Shown: positions 1 through 6,411, numbered from the stretch's first letter. The stretch: DNA of 49,417 nt from Candidatus Berkelbacteria bacterium (GCA_026397235.1 JAPLVG010000021.1:1-49417); one strand, 5' to 3'. Numbers and translations: made by a program. The notes: generated by a model not told the origin, from the letters alone.

Positions 1-85
1 GTGGAGTGCCGAATTCTGTTGCCAGATCCTCGACATTTTTCCCAGCCCAAACAAGCTTATTATTTTTGGTTTGATATTTTCTCAT
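1..85 (-). CDS. N-terminus of a LysA/Orn-Lys-Arg type decarboxylase (partial)
   Basis: Twenty-eight codons run from an ATG at 85 off the left edge of the window. The peptide reads MRKYQTKNNK then LVWAGKNVEDLATEFGTP. The pattern of a hydrophobic patch, 'vedLaxeFGTP' and presumably 'lyvyd' next is the usual opening of fold-III PLP decarboxylases such as diaminopimelate decarboxylase. No strong Shine-Dalgarno precedes it. It lies downstream of tRNA-Ala on the same strand and may share its transcript. The call rests on a short N-terminal match, so the substrate is open. Confidence 0.5.
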   Translation of the reverse strand, partial: MRKYQTKNNKLVWAGKNVEDLATEFGTP

Positions 86-113
86 TGTTCTCGAATAAAT
101 AAATGTAAAAAAA

Positions 114-189
114 TGGTGGACCGAGAGAGACTTGAACTCTCTACCTCCGCAATGCGAATGCGGTGTTCTACCAGGTGAACTATCGGCCC
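114..189 (-). tRNA. tRNA-Ala(CGC)
   Basis: A complete cloverleaf with encoded CCA. Acceptor strands GGGCCGA and TCGGTCC pair over 7 bp and include the G3:U70 wobble that is the alanine identity element. D stem GTTC/GAAC, anticodon stem CCGCA/TGCGG with loop TTCGCAT (anticodon CGC), T stem GAGAG/CTCTC with loop TTCAAGT. It is preceded in the transcript, after about 11 nt, by a truncated tRNA-Gly 5' half. Confidence 0.95.
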
Positions 190-195
190 ATCTAT

Positions 196-238
196 TTAAC
201 AGGGCAAGTGCGCGCTCTACCAACTGAGCTAATGGCCC
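196..238 (-). pseudogene. truncated tRNA-Gly(GCC) 5' half
   Basis: Reading the minus strand from 238: acceptor strand GGGCCAT, TA, D stem GCTC/GAGC with loop AGTTGGTA, then CGCAC and the anticodon loop TTGCCCT (anticodon GCC). The sequence stops matching a tRNA immediately after the anticodon loop. The expected GTGCG strand, T arm and ATGGCCC acceptor strand are absent. It runs straight into tRNA-Ala. Either a deletion fused two tandem tRNA genes, or this is a separate 5' half. I found no matching 3' half in the window. Confidence 0.75.
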
Positions 239-249
239 CTTTGAGCTTG

Positions 250-278
250 ATTATAGCTGATTTCTGAGTGATTTTCCA
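250..278 (-). promoter_or_regulatory. sigma70-type promoter for tRNA-Gly half/tRNA-Ala
   Basis: On the minus strand a -35 like TGGAAA (273-278) and a perfect -10 TATAAT (250-255) are separated by 17 bp. The -10 lies 11 bp upstream of the tRNA-Gly half. The promoter therefore survives although the first tRNA is truncated. Confidence 0.5.
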
Positions 279-329
279 GCATCAAGTGATGAATATATAA
301 CTCAAACAAAACATGGTAGAATATGACTG

Positions 330-1433
330 ATGAGAATAAATATTGACAGGCATAAAAAGGGATTTATCGGTTTTATTCCATTGATAGTTGTTGGAATAAT
401 CATTTATTTTGTTTTCTTCCATTCCCCTACTGCTCCAACAAAAAAATATTTAGCTGGCGGTTGCAAAGATTGCAAGGAAAATTCGAATAATATTTATGTT
501 TTAGAAACAAGTGATAATTTGATTGAGTTTAATAATAGTCTGCAAATAATCACCGATGAATTTTACAACAAATATCCCGATAACTATGATTTTTTGACAA
601 TATTTCCGACATTTCCAATTTCCGGAACACTCGGAGACACAGTCGCCAACGCTACTAGCATGAAAAATGATGTTAAGGGCATTTGTAAACCAATTGAGGA
701 TAAATGTTTTTGGCAATATTGCAGTTTTAACAAACTTTTAGGCATTAATAAATTTATTTATAATGACGATTCAAGTTATGATCTTTGGGGTGATGCTAAA
801 GAAATTGCCACGACAACAATGCATGAAACGGCTCATCATTGGTCAACGTCTATGGGATTAAATATTACAGACAGATTGACTAGTAATGGCGTCAATGGTA
901 GTTGCTATAATTCCGATTTGCCATTAAAAGATGGCTATACCGAACATTGGTCAAAAGGGCTTGATATGCCCGGAGATAATGTCGATGTTTTAGATTCTGC
1001 GACTCATTGGACAAACATGGGCGGTGGCTATTATGAATCGTCGCTACTGAAAAAACCGAAATTCCACCCATTTGATTTGTATTTAATGGGTTTAATGGGC
1101 AAAGAAGAGTTTAAATCCGATTTTACATTACTAACAGATATAAAAGATTATGGCGGGGCCTTGCCAAATAGTCAAATAACCCCCGCTGGTGATTATGCTG
1201 TCACGGCGAAGGAAACCAAAGTTTCAATTAATGACATTCTAAAAATTGCTGGGGAAGATCGTCAGCCGTTAGCCAAAGATTCGCAAAAAGATTTTCGAAT
1301 GGCATTTCTAATTTTAGTTAGACCAGGACAAAGTGTCCCGGAAAAGTTGCAGAAAAATGTTGAGGATGCGGCGAAACTTTTGCCAACCGAGTGGTCATAC
1401 GCAACCGATGGCAAATCGACGATGAACAAATGA
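330..1433 (+). CDS. membrane-anchored HExxH (zincin-like) protein
   Basis: 367 aa. A positively charged N-terminus is followed by one membrane helix at about residues 11-30, so most of the protein should lie outside the cell. Residues 165-169 are HETAH, an HExxH zinc-binding motif with a further His directly after it. Six cysteines between residues 45 and 131 (two CxxC-like pairs among them) could form disulfides. A later segment reads FHPFDLYLMGLM, similar in style to conserved C-terminal segments of uncharacterised secreted metallopeptidases. The third metal ligand is not obvious. Monocistronic. The Shine-Dalgarno is weak and the start is the first ATG before the membrane helix. A protease role is inferred from the motif only. 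Confidence 0.6.
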   Translation: MRINIDRHKKGFIGFIPLIVVGIIIYFVFFHSPTAPTKKYLAGGCKDCKENSNNIYVLETSDNLIEFNNSLQIITDEFYNKYPDNYDFLTIFPTFPISGTLGDTVANATSMKNDVKGICKPIEDKCFWQYCSFNKLLGINKFIYNDDSSYDLWGDAKEIATTTMHETAHHWSTSMGLNITDRLTSNGVNGSCYNSDLPLKDGYTEHWSKGLDMPGDNVDVLDSATHWTNMGGGYYESSLLKKPKFHPFDLYLMGLMGKEEFKSDFTLLTDIKDYGGALPNSQITPAGDYAVTAKETKVSINDILKIAGEDRQPLAKDSQKDFRMAFLILVRPGQSVPEKLQKNVEDAAKLLPTEWSYATDGKSTMNK

Positions 1434-1447
1434 CGTGCTTAGCAACC

Positions 1448-1476
1448 TTGAAATTTCGAGAGCTTTTTGCTAGTAT
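1448..1476 (+). promoter_or_regulatory. candidate promoter of the interrupted tRNA-Arg
   Basis: TTGAAA (1448-1453) and TAGTAT (1471-1476) are spaced by 17 bp. The -10 ends 14 bp before the first base of tRNA-Arg at 1491, which is a normal distance for a tRNA promoter. Confidence 0.4.
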
Positions 1477-1503
1477 TATTTATTGTAAGCGGGCATGTAG
1501 CTC

Positions 1504-1550
1504 TCCGACGCTTTAGGTCGGAGTCCCGACATTATTCAAATCGTCGGGGC
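1504..1550 (+). repeat. double hairpin inserted in tRNA-Arg D arm
   Basis: Two adjacent hairpins lie between D-stem strand GCTC and D-loop AGTTGGTTA. The first has arms TCCGAC and GTCGGA. The second has CCCGAC and GTCGGG around an AT-rich loop. Similar GC-rich hairpins with CCCGA/TCGGG arms recur in the window, for example at 2804-2821. Confidence 0.7.
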
Positions 1551-1559
1551 AGTTGGTTA

Positions 1560-1594
1560 CCCCAGCACCAGAGCAAAGCTCGGTGCGGGGCAGA
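1560..1594 (+). repeat. hairpin inserted in tRNA-Arg D loop
   Basis: CCCC..GCACC..GAGC pairs with GCTC..GGTGC..GGGG around an AAA loop, giving a long GC-rich stem. The apex GAGCAAAGCTC is echoed by the hairpin at 2657-2685 (apex AGCTTTGCT), so this looks like a modular dispersed hairpin. Confidence 0.7.
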
Positions 1595-1653
1595 GAGCAC
1601 GTCACTGTATACAAGATATAATAATGCCCGCAGGGCGACAAAGCGTAACAAGA

Positions 1654-1765
1654 GTAAATTATTTTTATCATGGGCGTATAGCTCAGCTGGTTAGAGCGCG
1701 TCACTGATAATGACGAGGTCCATGGTTCGAGTCCATGTACGCCCACCATTATAAAAATAATTTAC
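1654..1765 (+). repeat. 15-bp inverted repeat sheathing tRNA-Ile
   Basis: GTAAATTATTTTTAT (1654-1668) and its exact complement ATAAAAATAATTTAC (1751-1765) flank tRNA-Ile within a few bases on each side. The transcript would present tRNA-Ile at the tip of a 15-bp stem that itself sits in the anticodon loop of tRNA-Arg. Confidence 0.85.
1672..1748 (+). tRNA. tRNA-Ile(GAT), nested in tRNA-Arg
   Basis: Complete 77-nt cloverleaf with CCA: acceptor GGGCGTA/TACGCCC, D stem GCTC/GAGC, anticodon stem CGTCA/TGACG with loop CTGATAA (anticodon GAT), T stem CATGG/CCATG with loop TTCGAGT. A TATAAT hexamer lies at 1617-1622 inside the host insertion but has no good -35, so a separate promoter is uncertain. 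Confidence 0.95.
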
Positions 1766-2042
1766 GATTCTAATGACGGGGTCGGAGGTTCGAGTCCTCC
1801 CATGCCCACCACAACGGAAAAATCAAGTTTTCGCTTCCCGTTTTCGCCGAGCTGGCGGACTCGGCGACGAGTTTGTAGGGAGTTTTCGGGATAATTTGCC
1901 ACTTTCGATTTTGAATGGATTTGTAAAAGAAAATTTTTATGAATTTCAATCAGCAATGATTGATTTTTTTGTTGTTCTGTGTTATGTTGCAAGTCGTAAT
2001 GCTTGGTTGGCATTCGAGAAAGAGAAAAGGAGAAAACAGACC

Positions 2043-2444
2043 GTGGGCACCAATCTGGAGCTGGTCAGTCGCAAACCCAATGCTGTGGACCTAATCCGCG
2101 ACGAGATTGAGCAGGCTAAGGAAAAGATCCATAACATTCAGGAAAGTTGTGAGCATGATTTCTGTCCGCAGGCACAGCTACGACTGAAAGAGACAGGAAC
2201 CCCTGGAGTTTTCTGGTCGCCTGTACCATCGTGGGGATTCAGCCTCAAGTGTCGCATTTGCGGTCTGGAGAAGGGTACAAAGGATGGGGTTAAAAGCCTT
2301 TCCTGTTGTCCGAAGTGCGCAGCGGCCAATATCCGCATAGTCGCCGAACGGCCGCTCGGCGACTATATGCCCAGACCACGAAACAACTGGAATGTACCCG
2401 AGTTCTTGTGCCTGGACTGTGGCTTCCGCTATGTCCAGCGGTAA
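2043..2444 (+). CDS. small zinc-ribbon protein, unknown function
   Basis: 133 aa from a GTG at 2043, chosen because AAAGGAG (2026-2032) precedes it by 10 nt. The open frame extends further upstream into the tRNA-Arg T arm, which cannot be coding. The first half is helical and charged. The C-terminal half has CRIC, CCPKC and CLDCG cysteine pairs typical of a zinc ribbon. Codon choice and GC content differ clearly from the AT-rich operon genes. It is solitary and is followed by its own terminator. I do not recognise the family. It belongs with the other small solitary genes in this window. Confidence 0.7.
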   Translation: MGTNLELVSRKPNAVDLIRDEIEQAKEKIHNIQESCEHDFCPQAQLRLKETGTPGVFWSPVPSWGFSLKCRICGLEKGTKDGVKSLSCCPKCAAANIRIVAERPLGDYMPRPRNNWNVPEFLCLDCGFRYVQR

Positions 2445-2462
2445 ATACCGCAACCGACCCAT

Positions 2463-2497
2463 GTGAGAAGCGCCCGTCTGGCTCTTCTCACTTTTTT
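2463..2497 (+). terminator. intrinsic terminator of the zinc-ribbon gene
   Basis: GTGAGAAG pairs with CTTCTCAC around a short loop and is followed by seven T residues. Confidence 0.85.
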
Positions 2498-2756
2498 TCT
2501 AAAGAAAAATTTGTCTCCAAAGGAGAAATCTGCTTAGATTTCTCTAGTGGTGTAAGTCGCCAAAGAAAAACTTGAAATTGTCAAAGTTCAGAATTCAGTC
2601 GGGAATTTTCGGAAGCTTTTCGCCCAAATTTTTCGGGTCAAAATGCACCGTGCCCCGTAGTAAGCTTTGCTTTACTACTGGGGTTCGAACTATTTCCAGA
2701 ATAGACCACCAAGTTGTGTTAGTAATTTATTGCTGATAGAACTTGGTGAAGATTAG
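2498..2756. other. gene-free stretch rich in hairpins
   Basis: No convincing gene. It contains several stacked hairpins: arms around TCTCC/GGAGA near 2515; a stem CCCC..TAGTAA..TTACTA..GGGG at 2657-2685 with apex AGCTTTGCT, next to TTCGAAC; and a perfect 9-bp pair CACCAAGTT/AACTTGGTG at about 2707-2748. They look like dispersed hairpin modules and not a single structured RNA that I can name. Confidence 0.5.
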
Positions 2757-2789
2757 TGACTCGAAAGGCGGAGGCGCGACTGGCGCCGA

Positions 2790-2851
2790 GACGGGGTCGA
2801 GGAATCCCGAAGCATCGGGATATCCGTGACCGAGTCCTCCCATGCCCACCA
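2790..2851 (+). pseudogene. orphan tRNA 3' half with hairpin in the T loop
   Basis: From 2790 the sequence matches the 3' half of the interrupted tRNA-Arg: GACGGGGTCG, AGG, then CGAGT, CCTCC, CATGCCC and ACCA. Between AGG and CGAGT sits an inserted hairpin with arms ATCCCGA (2804-2810) and TCGGGAT (2815-2821). No 5' half (GGGCATG..GCTC) exists nearby upstream. Its acceptor strand is complementary to the 5' half at 1491-1497. Probably a duplicated, disrupted fragment. An active half-tRNA is a less likely alternative. Confidence 0.7.
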
Positions 2852-2857
2852 GAAAAT

Positions 2858-2881
2858 TCAGATTTTAATCTGAGTTTTTTT
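2858..2881 (+). terminator. intrinsic terminator after the tRNA 3' half
   Basis: TCAGATT/AATCTGA stem with a TT loop followed by seven T residues, directly downstream of the encoded ACCA. Confidence 0.75.
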
Positions 2882-2929
2882 ATTTTCAACAAAAAAATCC
2901 GCATTTCTGCGAATCAATTTCCATGGATT

Positions 2930-2967
2930 TTGTCCGTGTTTTATCCGTGCAAAAAATCCGTGTAGTT
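2930..2967. repeat. R2 repeat: clustered ATCCGTG units
   Basis: Three closely spaced (A/T)TCCGTG units. The same motif cluster recurs in intergenic DNA at 11708-11748, 14924-14950, 25439-25472, 31858-31891 and, more loosely, 31178-31246 and 47258-47310. This is a dispersed intergenic repeat of a kind common in bacteria. Confidence 0.55.
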
Positions 2968-3000
2968 TAACAGCTAAATAGTGGCAACTTCGTCGCTTAT
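2966..3000 (-). promoter_or_regulatory. 3' strand of the precursor-16S processing stem
   Basis: On the minus strand CCACTATTTAGCTGTTAAA is the exact complement of the 16S leader segment at 6412-6430. An inner CGACG/CGTCG pairing and an internal loop follow. A long leader-trailer helix enclosing 16S is the standard RNase III processing stem. Confidence 0.8.
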
Positions 3001-3115
3001 CATAACTCGATCTTGCGATCGATTTACATTCGACCCTTGGGCTGATGATTTATATCAGCCTATCTCCTTAGAAAGGAGGTGATCCATCCCCACCTTCCGA
3101 TAGGGATACCTTGTT

Positions 3116-3839
3116 CATGCAAGTCCTACTGTTACCAATAGGCATGGACTATATCTTCATCCTAAGTTCCATTTGCTTCGCTTTTCTTGGATGCCACGAA
3201 TTTACTTTATTCATGAAATCTTTGTGCGAAGTCCTGGAAAGAAAGAAACGCCAGTAGTTATCATCAACTTGTTTACTTGGATTGTGGACTATTCCACATT
3301 TGATTCCAATATCAATCAGATATTTTCTTACCTCTTCCAAGTCAGATTGATTTTTCTGACAAAACTGAAAGTAAAGAAAATGGCGATCATTCTTTGGCAT
3401 ACCACCTTCAGAATCGAAATATCCTCGAATATAAGCTATCTTTTCTGCATCATTCTCAGCATTTCTTTTGATAAATTTTGCAGAAGTTTCGAGAATCCAA
3501 ACGTTTCGCTGTTTTCCTTCTCGGTAGATCCAGCTTTTTGAGCTAAGTCTAGTAAGAATTTCTTTAATCAATTCCAACCACTCAGTTGATGATTGACTAA
3601 AACGAAAAGTTTTATGAATCCGATTGAATGTGGCATCATGAAGAGCTCCCAAAATATACATTTCGAGTTCACTCTTCGTGGTTTTACTTAGGCGTCGACG
3701 TGTAGTCTCTACGGGGTCAAACCGAATACCACTTCGGCCGACTTCCCTCGGTATTGTCCTCATAATATACATTATAAGGGTGTTCACCGATACAGTCGAG
3801 TTTTACTAGCAAATTACTTCGCTAGGTCGCAACAATTTT
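3116..3839 (-). other. group I intron in 16S rRNA (after U1498, E. coli numbering)
   Basis: The 5' exon ends GTCGT and the intron ends in G before AACAAGG, as group I splicing requires. P1 forms between exon GTCGT and the guide GCGAC (3826-3830), with a U.G pair at the splice site. P10 can form between intron TTGTT (3831-3835) and the 3' exon AACAA. A P7 pairing is visible: GAGACTA at 3703-3709 (R element, within GTAGAGACTACACG) with AAGATATAGTCC at 3146-3157 (S element). A P9-like hairpin CCTA/TAGG follows. The LAGLIDADG frame lies between P7 strands, probably in P8. I infer self-splicing from these elements. Confidence 0.9.
3149..3787 (-). CDS. LAGLIDADG homing endonuclease in the 16S group I intron
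   Basis: Open frame of 212 aa containing two LAGLIDADG helices, MYILGALHDA (from residue 43) and AYIRGYFDSEGG (about residue 119), so it is a single-chain two-motif enzyme. The first 42 residues are translated from ribozyme core sequence (P3-P7). The real start is therefore probably the ATG at 3661, giving about 170 aa. The stop codon TAG lies inside the S element of P7, so gene and ribozyme overlap at both ends. Expected role: cutting intron-less 16S genes at the insertion site to spread the intron. The frame is intact and both acidic motif residues are present. Confidence 0.85.
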   Translation of the reverse strand: MNTLIMYIMRTIPREVGRSGIRFDPVETTRRRLSKTTKSELEMYILGALHDATFNRIHKTFRFSQSSTEWLELIKEILTRLSSKSWIYREGKQRNVWILETSAKFIKRNAENDAEKIAYIRGYFDSEGGMPKNDRHFLYFQFCQKNQSDLEEVRKYLIDIGIKCGIVHNPSKQVDDNYWRFFLSRTSHKDFMNKVNSWHPRKAKQMELRMKI

Positions 3840-4444
3840 ACGACTTAGTCCTGATCACCGATCCCACCGTGGTACCCTGTTGGGCACTTAAGATGTTACC
3901 GGCTTTCCTGACTTGACGGGCGGATTGCGATAGATAACGCTTCTTCGCGTTTCCACCGAGCGAGCGGATTTTCCACACTCGGCGGACCCCAAGATTCATT
4001 TTTCTCTTCAATTTTCCGATTTTAGCAATTTGAGTTGCTGTCAATCGGGATTTGTCCCGAACAATTTCTGCGACTTGCCGAAACAGAAGGTAATCATTTT
4101 GTTTTGGCCCTTGCAAAGGATATTTATCAAAAAGCGGAATAAGAGTATTGAAAATATCTCTGCGAGAATTTATCTCAAAACGAAAACACTCCGAATGATT
4201 GGCTCTACTTTCAGACTGATGATATACTGCACCACAACCAAAACTTTCTTTTACTTTATTAAGAAGCTCCAAATGGTCACCTCTTAATTTTAAATAAAAA
4301 TGAAGTTCGACGGTTGACGGTTGAGTACGGCTGTTTACTTCTACTTGGACGAATGTTTACGTAGAAGCAACCTTCACCATCTGTTAAACCAACCAAGTAA
4401 TCAACTGAAAGAATCTTAGGTTTGTCCCTTTGACGCCGCGTCAT
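3838..4444 (-). pseudogene. second LAGLIDADG endonuclease, split by a 7-bp duplication
   Basis: An ATG at 4444 opens a 55-residue frame with DYLVGLTDGEGCFYVNI (LAGLIDADG motif) that stops at 4277. The rest of the protein continues in another frame (LKLRGDHLELLNKVKESFG, then FEINSRRDIFNTLIPLFDKY). A tandem 7-bp repeat ACGGTTG x2 at 4310-4323 lies exactly where the frames must join. Removing one copy restores one continuous reading frame, STV-ELHFYLKL. The downstream frame has no stop inside the intron; it reads through the 16S exon to 3838. The domain probably ends near KRKMNLG. It is a recently broken gene, a phase-variable gene, or depends on frameshifting. Confidence 0.8.
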
Positions 4445-4767
4445 GACAATATAATATCATCATTTTTCAACGTCTACTATGAACAAGCTGACTTCTTGTC
4501 CTTAAATGCGTTTGCAAAGACAAGATCTCCATGGATCATTTATTACACCGTTTTCTACATCGAGCAACATTTTAATAATATTTTCCCTATGACACAACCA
4601 CCCAAGCATAAGTCAATATTTGTTTACAGAAAGCTCGCTGCAAATTGTCATTAAGCCCTCTAGTCCATTCCTCACGGAGTTGGACCTGCTTTAAACTACG
4701 TCCCGTTGACGAAACGGGGAGTGGATTTGCACCACTTGGCGTAATAAACTGCCATGCGTCTTTAATT
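3924..4767 (-). other. second 16S intron (between A1398 and C1399), class unresolved
   Basis: The 16S block GTACACA|CCGCCCG is interrupted by 844 bp. The exon sequence fixes the boundaries uniquely: the 5' exon ends in A, the intron begins AATTAAAG and ends GCAAT. This lacks the U...G ends of a group I intron, and I see no R/S pair. The 5' third contains stable hairpins (AGTGG/CCACT, CCCGTT/AACGGG, and GGTCC..GGACT enclosing a GTGA tetraloop). The 3' end has CCGCCGAG/CTCGGTGG and ACGC/GCGT hairpins. GACGC near the start can also pair with GCGTT near the end. It encodes the broken LAGLIDADG protein. Confidence 0.8.
4310..4323. repeat. 7-bp tandem duplication ACGGTTG x2
   Basis: Two perfect copies back to back inside the intron-2 endonuclease gene. 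Seven is not a multiple of three, so the second copy shifts the frame. Deleting one copy fuses the two halves of the protein. Confidence 0.85.
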
Positions 4768-5207
4768 TGTGTACAAGACCCGAGAACGTATTCACCGTAG
4801 TATGGCTGACCTACGATTACTAGCGATTCCGACTTCATGAGGGCGAGTTGCAGCCCTCAATCCGAACTGAGGATAGGTTTATGGGATTAGCTTAACATTA
4901 CTGTTTTGCAACCCTTTGTAACTATCCATTGTAACACGAGTGTCGCCCAGGGCGTAAGAGCCACGCTGATCTGACGTCATCCCCACCTTCCTCCGACTTA
5001 ACGCCGGCAGTCCTGTTTGAAAAATTCAACAAACAGCAGGGGTTGCGCTCGTTAACCGACTTAACGGGACACTTCATAGCACGAGCTGACGACGACCGTG
5101 CAGCACCTGTCTTATGGTTCCCTAAGGCACCTTCCAGTTTCTTGGAAGTTCCATAGATGTCAAGCCCTGGTAAGGTTCTTCGCTTAGCATCGAATTAAAC
5201 CTCATGT

Positions 5208-5265
<58 letters not shown>

Positions 5266-5613
5266 ACCCAGGCGGCACACTTAACGCGTTAGCTTCGGCA
5301 CTCGAAGGGTCGATACTCCAAATGCCTAGTGTGCATCGTTTACGGCGTGGACTACCGGGGTATCTAATCCCGTTCGCTACCCACGCTTTCGTTCCTCAGT
5401 GTCTGGAGAGCCTAGCAGACTGCCTTCGCCATTGGTGTTCTTCATGATATCTACGCATTCCACTGCTACACCATGAATTCCATCTGCCCCTGCAAACCAC
5501 AAAGTCTTGCAGTATTGAGTACAGTTTATCGGTTAAGCCGATAGATTTAATACCCAACTTACAAAACCACCTACGAACTCTTTACGCCCAATAATTCCGG
5601 ATAACGTTCGGAC

Positions 5614-5653
<40 letters not shown>

Positions 5654-5818
5654 CCTTATTCAGTGGGTACTTTCAAGATTACTCCCCACTAAAAGAAGTT
5701 TACGATCCGAAAACCTTCATCCTTCACGCTGTGTCGCTGCATCAGGCTTTCGCCCATTGTGCAAAATCCCCAACTGCTGCCTCCCGTAGGAGTATGGGCC
5801 GTGTCTCAGTCCCATCGA

Positions 5819-5850
<32 letters not shown>

Positions 5851-5953
5851 ATCGCCTTGGTGAGCCATTACCTCACCAACTAGCTGATAGGAGTAAGGCC
5901 TCTCCCCAAGCGCCCGAAGGCTTTGCTGTACCTCGCTGCCGCTCGGCACGAAC

Positions 5954-6043
5954 ACAAATGGATGACTAATTTATCCAAATGGCTAATGACGAATTTCTGA
6001 TTTATTAGTTATTCGTTATTTAGACCATTCGTTATCCATTGGT
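5954..6043 (-). repeat. R1 palindromic repeat inside 16S V2 region
   Basis: Two imperfectly complementary arms of about 40 nt (starting CCAATGGATAACGAAT on the minus strand, with AAATGGATGACTAATT on the plus strand) form a long hairpin within the helix 9-10 region. The same element occurs at 6175-6262 and 18801-18886, with a half copy at 15791-15829. Confidence 0.85.
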
Positions 6044-6174
6044 GGGTGCTGAACGATAGTGAGGCACAGATTATGCAGGATTACCTAACCTTTCGGCTAG
6101 CTATCCTTCACTCGGGGGTAAGTTCCTTACTATTACTCTCTCGTCTGCCGCTGCTGCGCTTCGCGCAGCTCATG

Positions 6175-6262
6175 AATGGATGACTAATTGTCCAAATAAC
6201 TAATGACTAATATTACGAATTCTCATTCGTTGTTCGTCATTTAGATTATTCGTTATCCATTG
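6175..6262 (-). repeat. R1 palindromic repeat inside 16S V1 region
   Basis: A second copy of the element, bounded by AATGGATGACTAATT and ATTCGTTATCCATTG, lies at the tip of the helix 6 region, flanked by rRNA sequence that pairs around it. It would lengthen the helix by about 40 bp if kept in the mature rRNA. Confidence 0.85.
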
Positions 6263-6411
6263 CTGGAGCTAAGTGAAACGCAGCGCGCTCGACTTGCATG
6301 TGTTAGGCGCACAGCCAACGTTAATCCTGAGCCAGGATCAAACTCTCAAATAAATGTGAGCTTGAATTAGCTCTAAAATACAAATTCAAAAAAAATTGAC
6401 GACGAAAATTA

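Larger units (their letters stand above)
1491..1811 (+). tRNA. tRNA-Arg(UCU), interrupted by three insertions
   Basis: Removing three segments leaves a perfect cloverleaf: acceptor GGGCATG (1491-1497)/CATGCCC (1801-1807), D stem GCTC (1500-1503)/GAGC (1595-1598), D loop AGTTGGTTA (1551-1559), anticodon stem CGTCA (1600-1604)/TGACG (1774-1778), loop CTTCTAA (1605-1606 plus 1769-1773, anticodon TCT), T stem GGAGG/CCTCC, and encoded CCA (1809-1811). Insertion 1 (1504-1550) is two tandem hairpins at the D stem-loop junction. Insertion 2 (1560-1594) is one strong hairpin in the D loop. Insertion 3 (about 1607-1768) lies in the anticodon loop and carries tRNA-Ile. All stems are perfectly paired, which argues for recent insertion or retained function. 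It could also be a decaying pseudogene. Confidence 0.75.

Noticed and set aside
1607-1768. tRNA-Arg anticodon-loop insertion as a group I intron
   Set aside because: Only 162 nt, half of it a tRNA, with no ribozyme core and no terminal G.
1773-2042. N-terminal extension of the zinc-ribbon gene to 1773
   Set aside because: The extension begins inside the tRNA-Arg anticodon arm and T arm and has no Shine-Dalgarno; the GTG at 2043 has AAAGGAG at good spacing.
2930-2967. R2 ATCCGTG clusters as regulatory sites
   Set aside because: They occur at unrelated loci in varying position and orientation; similar clusters are common intergenic repeats in many bacteria.
3924-4767. Intron 2 as a canonical group I intron
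   Set aside because: Exon sequence forces an A at the 5' exon end and U at the intron end, and no P7 R/S pair could be found.
4587-4838. Protein-coding frame across the 5' part of 16S intron 2
   Set aside because: It runs through conserved 16S sequence and intron hairpins with no family features.
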